Position numbers and translations under genes: made by a program. The notes beneath the pieces were generated by a model. That model saw only the letters and a list, made by a program, of their open reading frames with translations, was not told where the DNA came from and searched no databases. DNA of 64,000 nt from NCBI GenBank assembly GCA_015956445.1, contig WIUZ02000017.1, positions 186,001-250,000 on the forward strand. Reading direction: 5' to 3'. Shown piece after piece: positions 24,667 to 37,646 of the stretch (position 1 is its first letter; each line of letters opens with the position of its first letter). The DNA comes from Thelephora terrestris. Lineage: Eukaryota; Basidiomycota; Agaricomycetes; Thelephorales; Thelephoraceae.

Positions 24667-25941
24667 ATGGGAAAGAAAGGTCCCCCCTACAAGCCCCCCG
24701 ACGACGCTCAATGGATAGTAGTCCTGAAACCGCCTCACTTACTCCAGAAGAACGGCCAGATCGATTACTCACCCCTCGAGTACTGGCTCCGTGCCATCTT
24801 CGGTGATCAACGTGTCGCGAAATTCATCTATGAAATCCCAAAGTCACCAGATTTAGCCGTCATCGTTGAGCTCCCTTCTCCTGACGAGCTGCCCATCCCA
24901 AACGAAGCCTACGGAACACATGAACTGCGCCAGGGACTCAAAAGGCGACCTTGGTTCACTCATCATACTGGCGAAACCGAAATCTTGCCTTACAACTTTG
25001 AACATGTCGGCCATCCCGAGGAAACAAGAAGTATGTGCAGCAGCATCAGAACCTTTCGCTTCCCTTGGGTTGATACCAGATATTACAGAGTTGCACCCGA
25101 TGATATCCGGTGACTGCGAGGATGAATGGTCAAAGTTCGATCTGACCATTCCATACCCACCCCCGCTACCATTTGATTTTGGCCGCGTACCCCAGGGGGT
25201 AAGAATGTTTTGCCGTCGCCCTCCCATGGCGCCCCCACCTGTCGAAACAATGGAAATTGACCGGTATCCGACACCGCCGACTCGAGAACCGCAGCGTGCC
25301 CAAAATTTTCACCAAACTTCGCATTCTACGAACGAAGAGCCCCTTTTCATTCCGGAAGACAATTGTATGTTTCCCTGCTATGATTCCTGGGTCCACTTCA
25401 CACCGATATCCATCGCTCTTCACTCCAAGCAGTTAAGCCCAAGATCAAGAACTTAGATCCATACCAAGAAGGTCTCTCCACGTTCCTCCCATGCATACAT
25501 TCATAGTTGCTGACACTAGAACCCTACTTTTTCTTGTTATCCTCACATCCACCCCTAATCAACACGTTCTCCTAGAGGAATCCATTTCCTCCTTTCTCCA
25601 AGGCACTTCCTCTACCATCGATACCGCTGGATCGGATGTCAAGCCAGAACCCCGGCTGATTTCGGTTGCTGGACGGTCCATACCTTCCAATGCCAACGAA
25701 AACCATAGAGAATCCGGTGCATCTTCGTCCCGAGGTACGCTTGACATTCAATCGCACCCTGCTAAAACTTTGCCATCTCCCCACGTTCCTTGCAAAGTAT
25801 TCATTGGCATGTTTCTGGGACAACGTATCCCCGTTCGAGGGTCCGCCCGACCGTTCGATGATTGGCTGGCCCAGGAACGACTCGCGTCCTGAGCAGTCTA
25901 CCACAAAAACCCTTGATCTCTCTTCCCCACGCGGCACTTGA
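24667..25941 (+). CDS. Unrecognised protein, about 5-6 exons
   Basis: I do not recognise the family. Start 24667 (context GCCATGG) and exons 24667-25030, 25080-25364, 25433-25471 and 25576 onward join in phase through GT-AG introns of 49-104 nt. The first exon encodes a compact, probably folded segment (YSPLEYWLRAIFGDQRVAKFIYEI), followed by proline-rich sequence. The 3' part is ambiguous. Reading straight on ends at 25892. Splicing 25664 to 25735 gives a frame with better codon use (RTLLKLCHLPTFLAKYSLAC and a FWDNVSPFEG stretch) ending at 25941. I favour the second, but RNA data would decide. No signal peptide or membrane helix is evident. It might continue into the exons after 26690. Confidence 0.55.
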
Positions 25942-26689
25942 ATTCTCAGCCAATCATCATCCTTCTTCTTTTTCGGTTTGTCGGCTTCTCGGTTTGTTTG
26001 CCCTCGCCCGGCAGACCGCGATGGAGACAACCCACCGGGACTCACATCCTCTTCTTGCGTTCATATCCCGATGACGAAACGCTCTATGACATAACTGACG
26101 TTGCTTTTCATTTCCCCGGACTACATTAACAGGAGATTCCCGGTTAACTGCAGACAGCGATGAACGTGCGTGAAATTTCACATCAATCCTTCTCTATTCA
26201 CTCTCCCTGCACTTCCGCACAAGAAGAAATACATCCCCCCGACCACGCAGCAGGACACGTGATATCAACACAAACCGAGGCTTGATATCTCCGTGATCAG
26301 TTTGCGCTCTCCCCGCGCGTATGCCATGCGTGCGCGCGTGCGTGAACGAACCTGCGTTGTGTGGAGTGGGATCTGTGTGTGAATTGGCAGGGGAACGTTG
26401 GGCGTCTTGCGCGGATTAGAAGCTGATTTTTTTTTCTGATTTTTCATATCTTGCTTTCATTTCGCCTTTCGCTTGGTGGTTTGGGTGCTTGTTATGCGCG
26501 CGCATACACAACCCATGCCATTCTTGAAACCGTTTACGGCATCCCACGTTCGTCCCTGTCCTCAACGACCCGGTCTCGGCGTTCGTGGGCTCTTTCGGCA
26601 CTAACCCAAATCGACATCCGGATGGCCTGGAACCGCGGTTGATGGTATGATTGCGGTCGGGGATGGGCATTAACGAAACGCACTAAACA
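25942..26689. other. Interval between two unknown plus-strand gene models
   Basis: This stretch may be intergenic or contain exons linking the flanking models. A 36-codon segment at about 26538-26645, including FVPVLNDPVSAFVGSFG, has coding character but does not join in phase to the next exon by a consensus donor. A GC-rich run of alternating CG/TG dinucleotides occurs near 26318-26345. Confidence 0.35.
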
Positions 26690-27607
26690 GTCGGCAATAA
26701 CCCTCTATCGGTCAAACGAGAATTCGCCAATCAAGATGACGCCGAGTCGCGAAGGATACACGAGCTGTTACAAGCGGTGAATAGGAGCCAGAGTGAGTCT
26801 CTTTTTCCTCCTTCTCAATTCTGTTTTTCGATATATGTTCGGAGTTTCCTAAACGATCGTCTGGAGCCAGGTCCTTCGGAGGATGACCGTCTCTCAGTCA
26901 AACGGGAACTCGAGAATCAGGATGGCGTCAACGCCCAGAGGATGTTCAAGGTTCTCGATGCGGTAAACAGGGGACAAGGTCGGTAATCACTCGCCGTCTC
27001 ATTTCCGCAGCTCCTTTCACGTTTTCTCACGTTCACTCCCCGTACCTAGGTACGCATGGAGATAGGCCCAGCGGCGGTACGATCAAACGAGATCCAGAAA
27101 CGCGAGACGTGGAGCGCAGAGAACGCGGCCATTCTCGCAGCGCTGGATCTGGAAACGGTTTCAGCACGACTTTGTCCCCAGGTTCCGACTGGAACGAACG
27201 TGGTGGTCGCGAACGTGATAACCGTGCAGGGAGAAGAGATGGAGAGCGGGGTTGGGAGCCTGCCGATGGAGGTGGTAGCGTCCGGAAGCGGTCTCTCGCG
27301 CATCCCGATGGCGGCGACGATCGTGGTTTTGGCGACCGCAGAGAATGTGAGCATCTTCAGGTTCCCTCTCTCGTTTCTCAATTCTTTCTTTGGCCACGAC
27401 CTCCTCCTCGTTCCTTCATTCCTTCCACTGATCTACCAACCTTTTTCTTTTTGACTTTGTTACTCCCAGGAGGCGGCTCCGAGACTGTTCTACTTCCCAT
27501 ATCCCCATTCGGTGCCCTTCTGGTACAAAAAAACCCCTCCCCTTAACCGTCCGCCACACACCCATCCTTTCGATCTTTTTTCTTCCTATGAAACCCCAAA
27601 GAGATGA
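26690..27607 (+). CDS. Unrecognised protein with a tandemly duplicated exon (partial model)
   Basis: The 5' end is not resolved. An exon starting after the acceptor at about 26690 encodes LSVKREFANQDD...LLQAVNRSQ. It is followed by an intron with donor GTGAGT and a second exon (about 26873-26982) encoding LSVKRELENQDG...LDAVNRGQ. The two match at 16 of 29 positions. Both exons begin and end in phase 1. The next exon (about 27051-27360) is Arg/Gly-rich (DWNERGGRERDNRAGRRDG), like disordered RNA-binding tails. A last exon after the acceptor near 27470 reaches a stop at 27607. A further open stretch at 27673-28067 could be an additional exon. Function unknown; it may be the 3' half of the preceding gene. 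Confidence 0.4.
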
Positions 27608-28497
27608 ATAGCGCTAACCCACTCACGTCACTTACGCGATCTGGTTTTCTAAACCCATCCAGACACAGACAAACGCCCAAAGACGAACTATCGATGAATC
27701 AGATGATCCGACGACCTGTGCCCGCAACCACATGTACAGCGTACCCACACCCTATGCCCCAGATCCGACTCGAATCTTGGCCCTTGTTCGGTTTTTGTTT
27801 TCCGGAATCAACCATGTACACGTATATTACATCTTAGCAGCGGCTCTATGCACAAAAGCGTATCAAACTCTATACCCAACTGAGGAGAGAGCTGGTCAAA
27901 TGACAAGGCCCCAGGGTGTAACTTCTCGCTCTAGCCGAGAACGAGTAGAGGCTGTAGAGTCGGTTGCGATAAGGACGCTATCCCATTCTCTCACGTATTC
28001 AATTGAGAGAGCGTGCGTCTGTGTTGGCGCCTGTTGGCGCTCAGGTGGACCAGTTGACAGCGATTAAGCTCCGTGAATCACGGGGATTCGGGGCTTCCCT
28101 CCACGACATATCTGGGGACCACGGCCCCTCCGCGACCCCAAATACGCGAATGCCAAACCCGACCAGTGCGGGTCTGGTCTTGCATGACCTATCGAACAGC
28201 CTCTGACACTCTTACGGCTACTCTCGCCCTCCGGTGAAGGCGAGGTCCCACAGAAAGACGACCGCACTAAAACTGTACATGTACCACACTTCATCAAAAC
28301 AGGTGGTGATCGGGTCGACGTCGTGCACCGGCATAGTCGGATTTAATACAAAAAAATCCTATACGACCCAATTCGAGTCACATTGTTCGGTGAAAAAACT
28401 CAAGCCTGCCAAACTCCAATATTGAGGATGCCGTAACGCTTGAGTTATGATATCTAAGAAAAGATAACGAGGGGGGGAGGGAAGAGAGGAACACACC
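27608..28497. other. Gene-poor interval before LYS12
   Basis: Apart from a possible extra exon (27673-28067) I see no gene. There are small hairpins, for example CCGTGAATCACGG near 28071 and TCGCCCTCCGGTGAAGGCGA near 28225, of the size expected by chance in GC-rich DNA. Confidence 0.4.
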
Positions 28498-31010
<2,513 letters not shown>

Positions 31011-31344
31011 CTCAATCCCGATATTGGTGGTACGCAGAGAATAGTGGCGCAATTTTTGTGAGCAGCTGTCGTCCCAAGAGGGTGATCGAGATCGGATCAA
31101 GGATGCACGTGCGATGAGAACTCCGTTCCGTCTCCGCTCGAGCCTCGAGTTCAATTTCTAAAATGACAAGACAAAAATAGGCAGGTGCATGTTAAAAAGT
31201 ACAAGGGGTAACGATACAGCATGGGAGGCATATGCATAGGTTCAAAGATAGTATGTAGACATGTGTGTTGATCATATAGGTTCTCCGCGAGAGTGTGTGC
31301 ACTGTTCCAAACTTCCTGGGTCACCCCCGCTCAGCCTTCGGTGC
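31011..31344. other. Intergenic, LYS12 promoter and 3' UTR of the repeat-protein gene
   Basis: About 330 bp lie between two minus-strand genes. No distinct motif was noted. The LYS12 frame stays open upstream to 31154, but the presequence argues for the start at 31010. Confidence 0.4.
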
Positions 31345-33723
31345 TTAAGCGTACCCTGGAGCAGGTAGACAGGTGAGGTAAACGGCATACGTCCTTTCCA
31401 GCTCCCTCAGCCTCCTCTTGAGCTTCTTCTCCTTTCTCTTCCTCCTCTCTTCCTCCTCGATCTCCTTTCTCCTCAGTCTAGCTTCACGCCCCTCAATTGC
31501 CGTAGGGTCCTGCCTTCCGTATACTCCTCCGTGGCTGCCGTACCTCGCCCCACCTGGGGGCCTATAAGCGTCATCGGAATCATCGCTCACCTCGGGCGAA
31601 GAATCGGTGATATCGTCGACCGTAAGATTGAAACCTGGGAGGATCGTATCGTACTCTCCAGCATGTTTGCCGCTTCTCCGCTCACGACCCTTGTAAACGA
31701 TGAGCTCGACACCGCGGGGAATGAAGAACGAGGCGTTCCAAAGTTCAACGAGGTCAGTAGCCACGACCGTACGCTTTGGTGGGCGTCCATCCTGCTTGGC
31801 GGATTCAGGGATGGGAAGTCGACCGATCCAGGCATTGGTAAGGTCCTGCATGAACCGAATCCAATCCTCGTGATAGACGTCGTGGGTGGTGAGAACCGCT
31901 GGCATTTTTGGCATACTCTTCTCCAACTCATCCAAGTCTTGAATCTTGAGGTTCTCGAAGGAGGTGTAGGATTGTGCAGCGCTGGGAGGCCTGCTGAACC
32001 CTTCAGGAGGCGGGAGCATAACCTCGTCTTGAGTGGGAGGTAGGTAGGGAGACGGGTGGCTATATGGTGAGGGCGACGGTCCGCGATTGTACGGATCTCT
32101 TGAGCCGGGCTGTATTTGAGTGGTCGGATGATAAGGGCTTTGACCTTGGACGGTGGTCGCGACGCCGTAGTGGCCACCAGTAGCAGCAGGGGGGTAATCA
32201 CCGCCAGCCGCAGGCTGGTATCCGGCGCTCTTCTTGCGAGAGTGGTATTCAGAAGCCTTGCTACCGATTCCTAGCTCACCCATTCGCTTCTCGGCTTCAT
32301 TATAGGCAGACCCGTAGTTGGGGTTGGAGTAATACGTGGAAGATGTGGTTCCTGGGAGGCCCCCACCACCCATATAAGGGGAGACAGGTTTGGTGTTTGG
32401 CAAGGCACCCCCAGAGCGGTAAGGGGAAATGGGAGGTTTCGTGCTTGGCAGGGCTCCACCGCCGTGGTAAGGCGAAACAGAACGCTGACCAGGAAGTGCT
32501 CCACCGGAATGGTATGGGGAAACGGGCCTCTGACCAGGCAACTGTCCTCCTCCGTGGTAAGGGGACACAGGACGCTGATTTGGGAGCTGGCCGCCTCCAT
32601 GGTAAGGAGAAACCGGTCGATGACTCGGGAGACCACCTGGAACCTGGTAAGGGGAAACAGCTCTTTGTCCTGGAAGCTGTCCCCCTCCATGGTATGGGGA
32701 TACAGTGTGCTGGCCTGGGAGCTGGCCACCTCCATGGTAAGGAGAAACTGGTCGCTGACTCGGGAGAGTTCCAGGGCCCTGGTAAGGGGAAACGGGCCTT
32801 TGTCCTGGAAGCTGTCCCGGTCCATGGTACGGCGAGACCGGCCTCGGTAGGTTACCGGGGGCAGAATATGGTGACACCCTTCCGGCCCCGGCTCCACTTC
32901 GGTACTGAGGTTGCTGGTATTGGGCTTGCTTATCACGCTCACGTGCTTCGAGCAATTCCCGCTCCTCAGCCCGCTCGCGTTTGCGCCGGTCCTTTTCGCG
33001 GCGGGCTGCCTCCTTTTCTTCACGTTTGCGATGCTTGTCGTCCTCGCGTTGCCTATCGGGACACATCGTTTAAACATCGCGACAGGTGAATACAGCGTGT
33101 CGATTTACCATTCTCGCTCACGTTCGCGTTCACGATCACGCTCTGATCCGCCGCGTTGCCAGGATTGTTGGAAATCCTAAACACAGAATGTTATCGAACA
33201 TCGATCAGCGGATGACTCAAATGTAGCAAATCGATCGTTAGAGGCTACACTGACTTGATTGGCTGGGATCGCATTGGTCGGTAGGATCTGTGTAGCTTCA
33301 GCTGGAACCCACTGGATTCCGCTCACGACGCCATTTGGAGTCTGATAACTGTATAAAAGGTAAATTGGTGAGCAAAAATCGCGAGATCTTGATCGCGCAG
33401 ATAACGTTACCTTGCAGGGACAGCTCTATGGGCGGAGATGAGATCTAAGGCCTTGGAGGTAGATTAAAATGAAAGACGCACTTGAATGGATGGTAGACGG
33501 TCTTTCCATCTGGTCCGATGGTGGTTGTATAGGTGATCTGGCCTGGAGCGATCTGACCGTCACTCGTGGGCGGCAAGCGCTGAGCAAGCGTATTGGGCGA
33601 TGGCTGGCCATAGGATGGTTGCTGATTGTAGGACGCTGGTTGGCGGTAAGGCGAGGGAGCCCTGTAAGGCGATGGAGCACGATGGTAGGGAGACGGGGCA
33701 CGGTGGTAAGGATCATGCGACAT
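31345..33723 (-). CDS. Basidiomycete protein with 15-residue tandem repeats and a conserved C-terminal domain
   Basis: No function is known to me. Start 33723. Small 5' exons encode a PYHRAPSPY-rich leader, a short conserved segment (NGVVSGIQWVPAEATQILPTNAIPANQ) and a basic RERERERE stretch; they join in phase to the main exon ending at 31345. The main exon starts with a charged helix rich in Lys, Arg and Glu. Twelve tandem units of about 15 residues follow, consensus VSPYHGGGQLPGQRP. The C-terminal part holds a conserved block with DVYHEDWIRFMQDLTNAWIG and FFIPRGVELIVYKGRERRSG, which looks folded, and a basic coiled end. Proline/tyrosine repeats and a basic helix suggest a scaffold or nucleic-acid-associated protein; this is inference. 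Confidence 0.85.
32340..32890 (-). repeat. Coding minisatellite, about 12 units of 45 bp
   Basis: On the minus strand a 45-bp unit beginning with GTTTCCCCTTACCA-like sequence repeats about 12 times without breaking the frame. Units differ by point changes, and one unit has an extra codon. Its length being a multiple of three allows copy-number change without frameshift. Confidence 0.88.
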
Positions 33724-33945
33724 CTCAGATGGTGGTAGTGGTGGAAGGAGAGATCGCTATCGAGCTGGGATTTTAGCTCAGCTCGGCCGTTTTATGTGGT
33801 CCTTGAGGCGCGTGACGTAGGGACGCGCAAGATACCGAAAATAATAAGAGGGATGCGATTAAGGAAAAGAAAAAAAGATACTAGCGTATTGTACAGGCAA
33901 TTGCAGAGCAGATAACGATCAAGGGCGAATCTTCACCAAAAAATC

Positions 33946-34818
33946 TCATCCCGATAGCCTCCAAAATATGATGATGAGCAGGATGAATACGATGGCAGCA
34001 ACTGGGGCATATTGTCGAATCATCGCCTGTACGTTGATATTACGCGCAGCTTTACGATATTTTTCAGACTCGGACCGTAGTGATGTTGACAGGTGCGACA
34101 TCCCTACAACCGCAAGATCAGAGGAGAAGAAACACGAGTGGATGCGGCAAACTTGCGGTCAAGGGAGTCTCCTCTCCATAACAACTCCTCCATGTTCTTG
34201 GTCATGATTCTCGTAACGTCTTGTAGTTCATCATTCAGTCTGTCGATGTTAGATCCGCCGGCTACATTGCGGGTGTCTTGGTACAATCTAGCCGTTTTTG
34301 ACATGAACGTATCTGGGATGTGATCCGGGGGTGAGCACGGCACCCAGGAGGGGTAGAACAATGGGCGTACCGAAACCAACAAAAGCATAAGGTTTCCTTA
34401 TGCCTTCCACTTTGGGCCCATAGCTCGTCCAAAACTCCTTCGACAACTCGTCGAGATATGAGAATGCGAGTTTCCGAGGGTACGATTTGTCCGTGATGAC
34501 GAGGTACACGATGTTGTCGGAAATCAGGTAGCTATGAATGGTTCAGTTTACTCCCATCCCCGAGGAGAGGCGGAGTCGAACCCACTGGAGGGTATACGGG
34601 CCAGATTCTATTGAGCACCTTGGCTCAGCGTTTGGGGTGATACGTCGGAAGATGAGCTTCGCTTGTTGCTTCTGCTCCTGGAGTGCAGACTCGATCTGTC
34701 CAAACGTGAGTTGGTGAACGAACAGCTTCGGGCACATTGGAAGTACCTGTTCGTCGTCGACGCTCGCGGCCAAAGGAAGAGCATCTAAAGCTCGAACAAT
34801 TATTGTAGAGCGAACCAT
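33946..34818 (-). CDS. SEC22: R-SNARE Sec22 (ER-Golgi vesicle trafficking)
   Basis: Sec22 is a longin-domain v-SNARE for transport between ER and Golgi. The start at 34818 begins MVRSTIIVRALDALPLAASVDD, followed by the longin motif VYLVITDKSYPRKLAFSYLDEL. The SNARE helix runs KTARLYQDTRNVAGG...LNDELQDVTRIMTKNMEELLWRGDSLD with the central Arg-type zero layer. A C-terminal anchor helix (APVAAIVFILLIIIFW) ends the protein with five residues in the lumen. The junction between LDR and MSHLS only works in phase with a GC-AG intron at 34104-34156; every other join shifts the frame. Size of about 215 residues is normal. Confidence 0.94.
34104..34156 (-). other. Non-canonical GC-AG intron in SEC22
   Basis: This is a 53-nt intron with donor C|GCAAGT and acceptor TGTAG|GG on the minus strand. 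GCAAGT is the strongest known GC-type donor for U2 introns. Using it restores the conserved LDRMSHLS peptide; the apparent GT four bases further in shifts the frame. Confidence 0.85.
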
Positions 34819-35113
34819 TATGTGCGCTGTAGTCCGGTGGTCAGCGTCAAGGGAAAGGCGTGTCTAGAGAGCCTGGAGGTAGCTTTCGGTCAAATGACGT
34901 GTCGGACGTGGCAGACCTCCCGCAAGAGCAATTATCCGAAGATTTCCCGTACAACAATCGTCTTTAATTCTAAAATCCTGACTGAAAGCAAGGCGACGAC
35001 TGCATTATCATAGGATATATTACTGGGAAGTGTGGCTGTCAGAGTGCAAAAATGATGTACGTGAACTTGGACGATGCGAGAAATGGGAATGAGATGTGCA
35101 GAAACGAGAGGAC

Positions 35114-36028
35114 CTATTTCTTCTGGATTGCATTTACTAGCCTAAGACGAGGTCATTTCAGCGAAGACTGAAAAGGGGGAAACAGAGCTCACCAGTCTAA
35201 GCCTTCCTCCAAGCCCTCACCCTTGAGTGCGCAGCTACCTCGGACACTCCATTCCCGGCCTTTCTCGCCGCCGGCCAAACCCAACTCTTCGCTGATCTTC
35301 TCCGGCTTTAAAGCACCCTCTACATCTTGCTTGTTACAAAATACCAGCAGCGGAACCCCGTTCAGCTCGTCTTCCGAGAGCATCGTGAGAAGCTCCGAAC
35401 GTGATGTTTGAAGACGCGAAGTGTCCGACGAGTCGATGACGTAGATAATGGCCGATGTGTTTGGGAAATAGCACCTCCAGTACGGTCTGATCCAGAGACG
35501 TACGATGAGTTTCGATATAGCAGCGCCAGCAAAGGGATAAAACACGCACCGGATGCTCGACTGTCCTCCGAGATCCCACACTTGGAATTTGATATTCTTG
35601 TACTATTCAAGAGGTCACTATCCGGCATGTGAGTTGTGGAAAGCACTTTGAAGCACCTGAACCGTTTCTACATTGAAACCGATTGCTAGATGATTGCAGT
35701 TAGTGTCTATGTGATTCGTGACTAACGTGTGGTCGCCAGACTAACTGGGTATAGTCGAAACGACTTCTCCAATCTAGTAGTTGCACACTTCAATGGGGTG
35801 TTTTTATCCGTTGATAAGGAGGAAGAGCAAAGTACCTGTAACCTGTATAATATTGTCGTCTACACCAGCGCGTCAGTCAATGTTCTCGAGCTCGGCCAAT
35901 AACCTGTCAACAACACGGACCTTTCCAGCAGAATCCAACCCGAGCATTAGGATACGAACATCCTTCTCTTTCGTCCACCGAGCCAGGCTGGCCACGGAGT
36001 TCCAAATCGATGAGACGGTAAGACCCAT
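35114..36028 (-). CDS. ARL1: ARF-like small GTPase Arl1
   Basis: Arl1 is a Golgi GTPase that recruits GRIP-domain golgins. Start 36028 gives MGLTVSS, with Gly2 as N-myristoylation site. The P-loop GLDSAGKT is split by an intron. Then come TTILYRLQIGEVVSTIPTIG, with switch-I Thr, the switch-II motif WDLGGQSSIR, and NKQD for guanine binding. The last exon (after the join in GLDW) gives LVNAIQKK and the stop at 35114. At least six introns, several around 50 nt, cut a product of about 180 residues into very short exons. The P-loop has Ser where yeast and human Arl1 have Gly (GLDGAGKT), a mild difference. The ARL1 assignment over other ARLs rests on VWDLGGQ and the IGEVV context. Confidence 0.9.
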
Positions 36029-36222
36029 ATCGATTACTAGACAGTGTCAAGTGGGAGAGGATGTGTGTAACGCGAGCCGCGCCGTCAGACGTGCATGCTA
36101 AGCAGCCGCTGGGGAAGTTCACACGGTTGCTTCGTCTTCGCGGAAGTCCCTCTCGTTCACCGCCCGCCGTGGCAAACCAGTACTTGGGATCTGGAAATAG
36201 CTGCAATTTGGAAAAGAAAGCG
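36029..36222. promoter_or_regulatory. Divergent intergenic, ARL1 / WKF-domain gene
   Basis: A stretch of 194 bp lies between divergent start codons. No distinct motif was recognised. Confidence 0.4.
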
Positions 36223-37422
36223 ATGGGTGCGTTTTTTAATCAGAATGCGACCACCGCAGGACAACTCATCTGTCAGCACGCAAGGAAAAGCAGAAAGAAG
36301 AAAAAATCGCGGGCATTCCAGATCACTCAGGAATACAGTCGGAAATCATCAAAAAGAAGAAAAAGTCCAATGACTCAGATACCTCAGCGGAATCCAAAAT
36401 TGTTCACATCGAACCGGGCACGGAGGGGGAGAAGAAGAAACGGAGACGAGAGGATGAACAACCTGCATCTGACCGCAAAAAGAAGAACAAACGAAGGAAG
36501 GAAGTAACCTCCGAGCCTGCCTCTGATCCCACCTTCGTTGTCCATGCCGCCGTTCCATCCCCCGATGTTGTTGATAACTCCGAAGTTATGGGGACGCCTG
36601 CAGCTCCCTCTGAGGCGAGAGAGAAGAAGAAGAAGCGAAGGAAAAGCGGACCGACCACAGAGACTTGTGACCTTTCTACCTCTGCCATTGGGCCCACATC
36701 CACCACTGGTTCTGCTGATGAACCGGAAAAGCCACGAAAACGCAAAAACGCCGATGGCGATGCAGCATATGGTACTCACGACGCAGAAGCCTCGTCAACG
36801 CCGAAGCCCAAGAAACGGAAGAAGGAAGCAGCTCGGGAAGACCGGGCCACTGCAAACCCAGCAGACGATCGTTCCTCTCGGAAACGAAAGAAATCCAAGC
36901 AGTCCATCCATCCGGACCCCTCTGACGATCCCGAACTCACAGAGCAATCGCAAAAAGGTTTGTCCCCCTACCTCCGTCCTAATCTCTGTTGACTTCTATT
37001 TCCAGCTCTATCCTACATCTATTCCCAATTCAGCTCGCCAGAAACCTGGAAATTCAACAAAGCCCGTCAAAACTGGATAATCCGCAACGTCTGGACATCC
37101 AAGGTCCCAGATAAGTATGTCCCGATGGTCGTTGAATACTTGTCCAGGGTTCAGGGGCGAGTGAGAGAGGTAGGAGACCGGCCACCTCAAAGGAATTCTC
37201 TACTGATGGTGTTGTATTTATCAGACCCTCGTTGAATCTTGCAAAATAGTTGTTTCTGGCTCCAATCCAGAGCCTCCAGCCTCGCAGGAGGGTACCCATG
37301 AGAAAAGCCCTCCCGGCAACACAAACCCGTCCACTCCGACGACCGTCGTAGTTGAGAAGGGGAAGCGTGCCGAGGCACTTCTCCATGCACTCGCAAAGCA
37401 GTCGCAAGTCTCATCAGGGTAG
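36223..37422 (+). CDS. Lysine-rich WKF-domain protein, probably nucleolar
   Basis: Four exons (36223-36226, 36277-36957, 37006-37169, 37225-37422) join in phase to 348 residues. Exon 1 carries only ATG plus one base. The first two thirds is acidic/basic low complexity with many KKKK and KRKK clusters, typical nuclear and nucleolar localisation signals. The C-terminal part is the WKF domain (YIYSQFSSPETWKFNKARQN then WIIRNVWTSKVPDKYVP and VEYLSRVQGRVRE), as in human C7orf50 and fungal homologues. This family is linked to ribosome biogenesis by localisation; no enzymatic activity is known. Its neighbours give no functional clue. Confidence 0.85.
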
Positions 37423-37646
37423 CCGACACCTTATGTTTCTTCGAGCATCAAACCACTTGGGCTTTCACCCCCATAAGTATAGTCAACTAACACGGTTTTC
37501 ATTTGACAGGAAGTTAATAAGGGTCCCAGTAATCACAGAAGACGGGGACGGGAGTATCGAAGTAACAAAATTAGTAAAACAGCGGGTCAATTATCCATGC
37601 GTTTCCACAACGAGCGGGAAGTGAAGGAGTGACCGGGTTTTGGGTT

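Noticed and set aside
28064-28297. 78-codon minus-strand frame and small hairpins before LYS12
   Set aside because: No recognisable protein; hairpins are of chance size, and no tRNA or snoRNA fold could be made.
34560-34590. T-arm-like GGGTTCGACTCC on the minus strand, suggesting a tRNA
   Set aside because: It lies in a SEC22 intron beginning with GTGGGT; no acceptor stem, D-arm or anticodon arm can be folded around it.
36384-36779. Minus-strand frame rich in Ser/Phe/Leu
   Set aside because: Antisense of the lysine-rich WKF-domain gene, whose exons join in phase.
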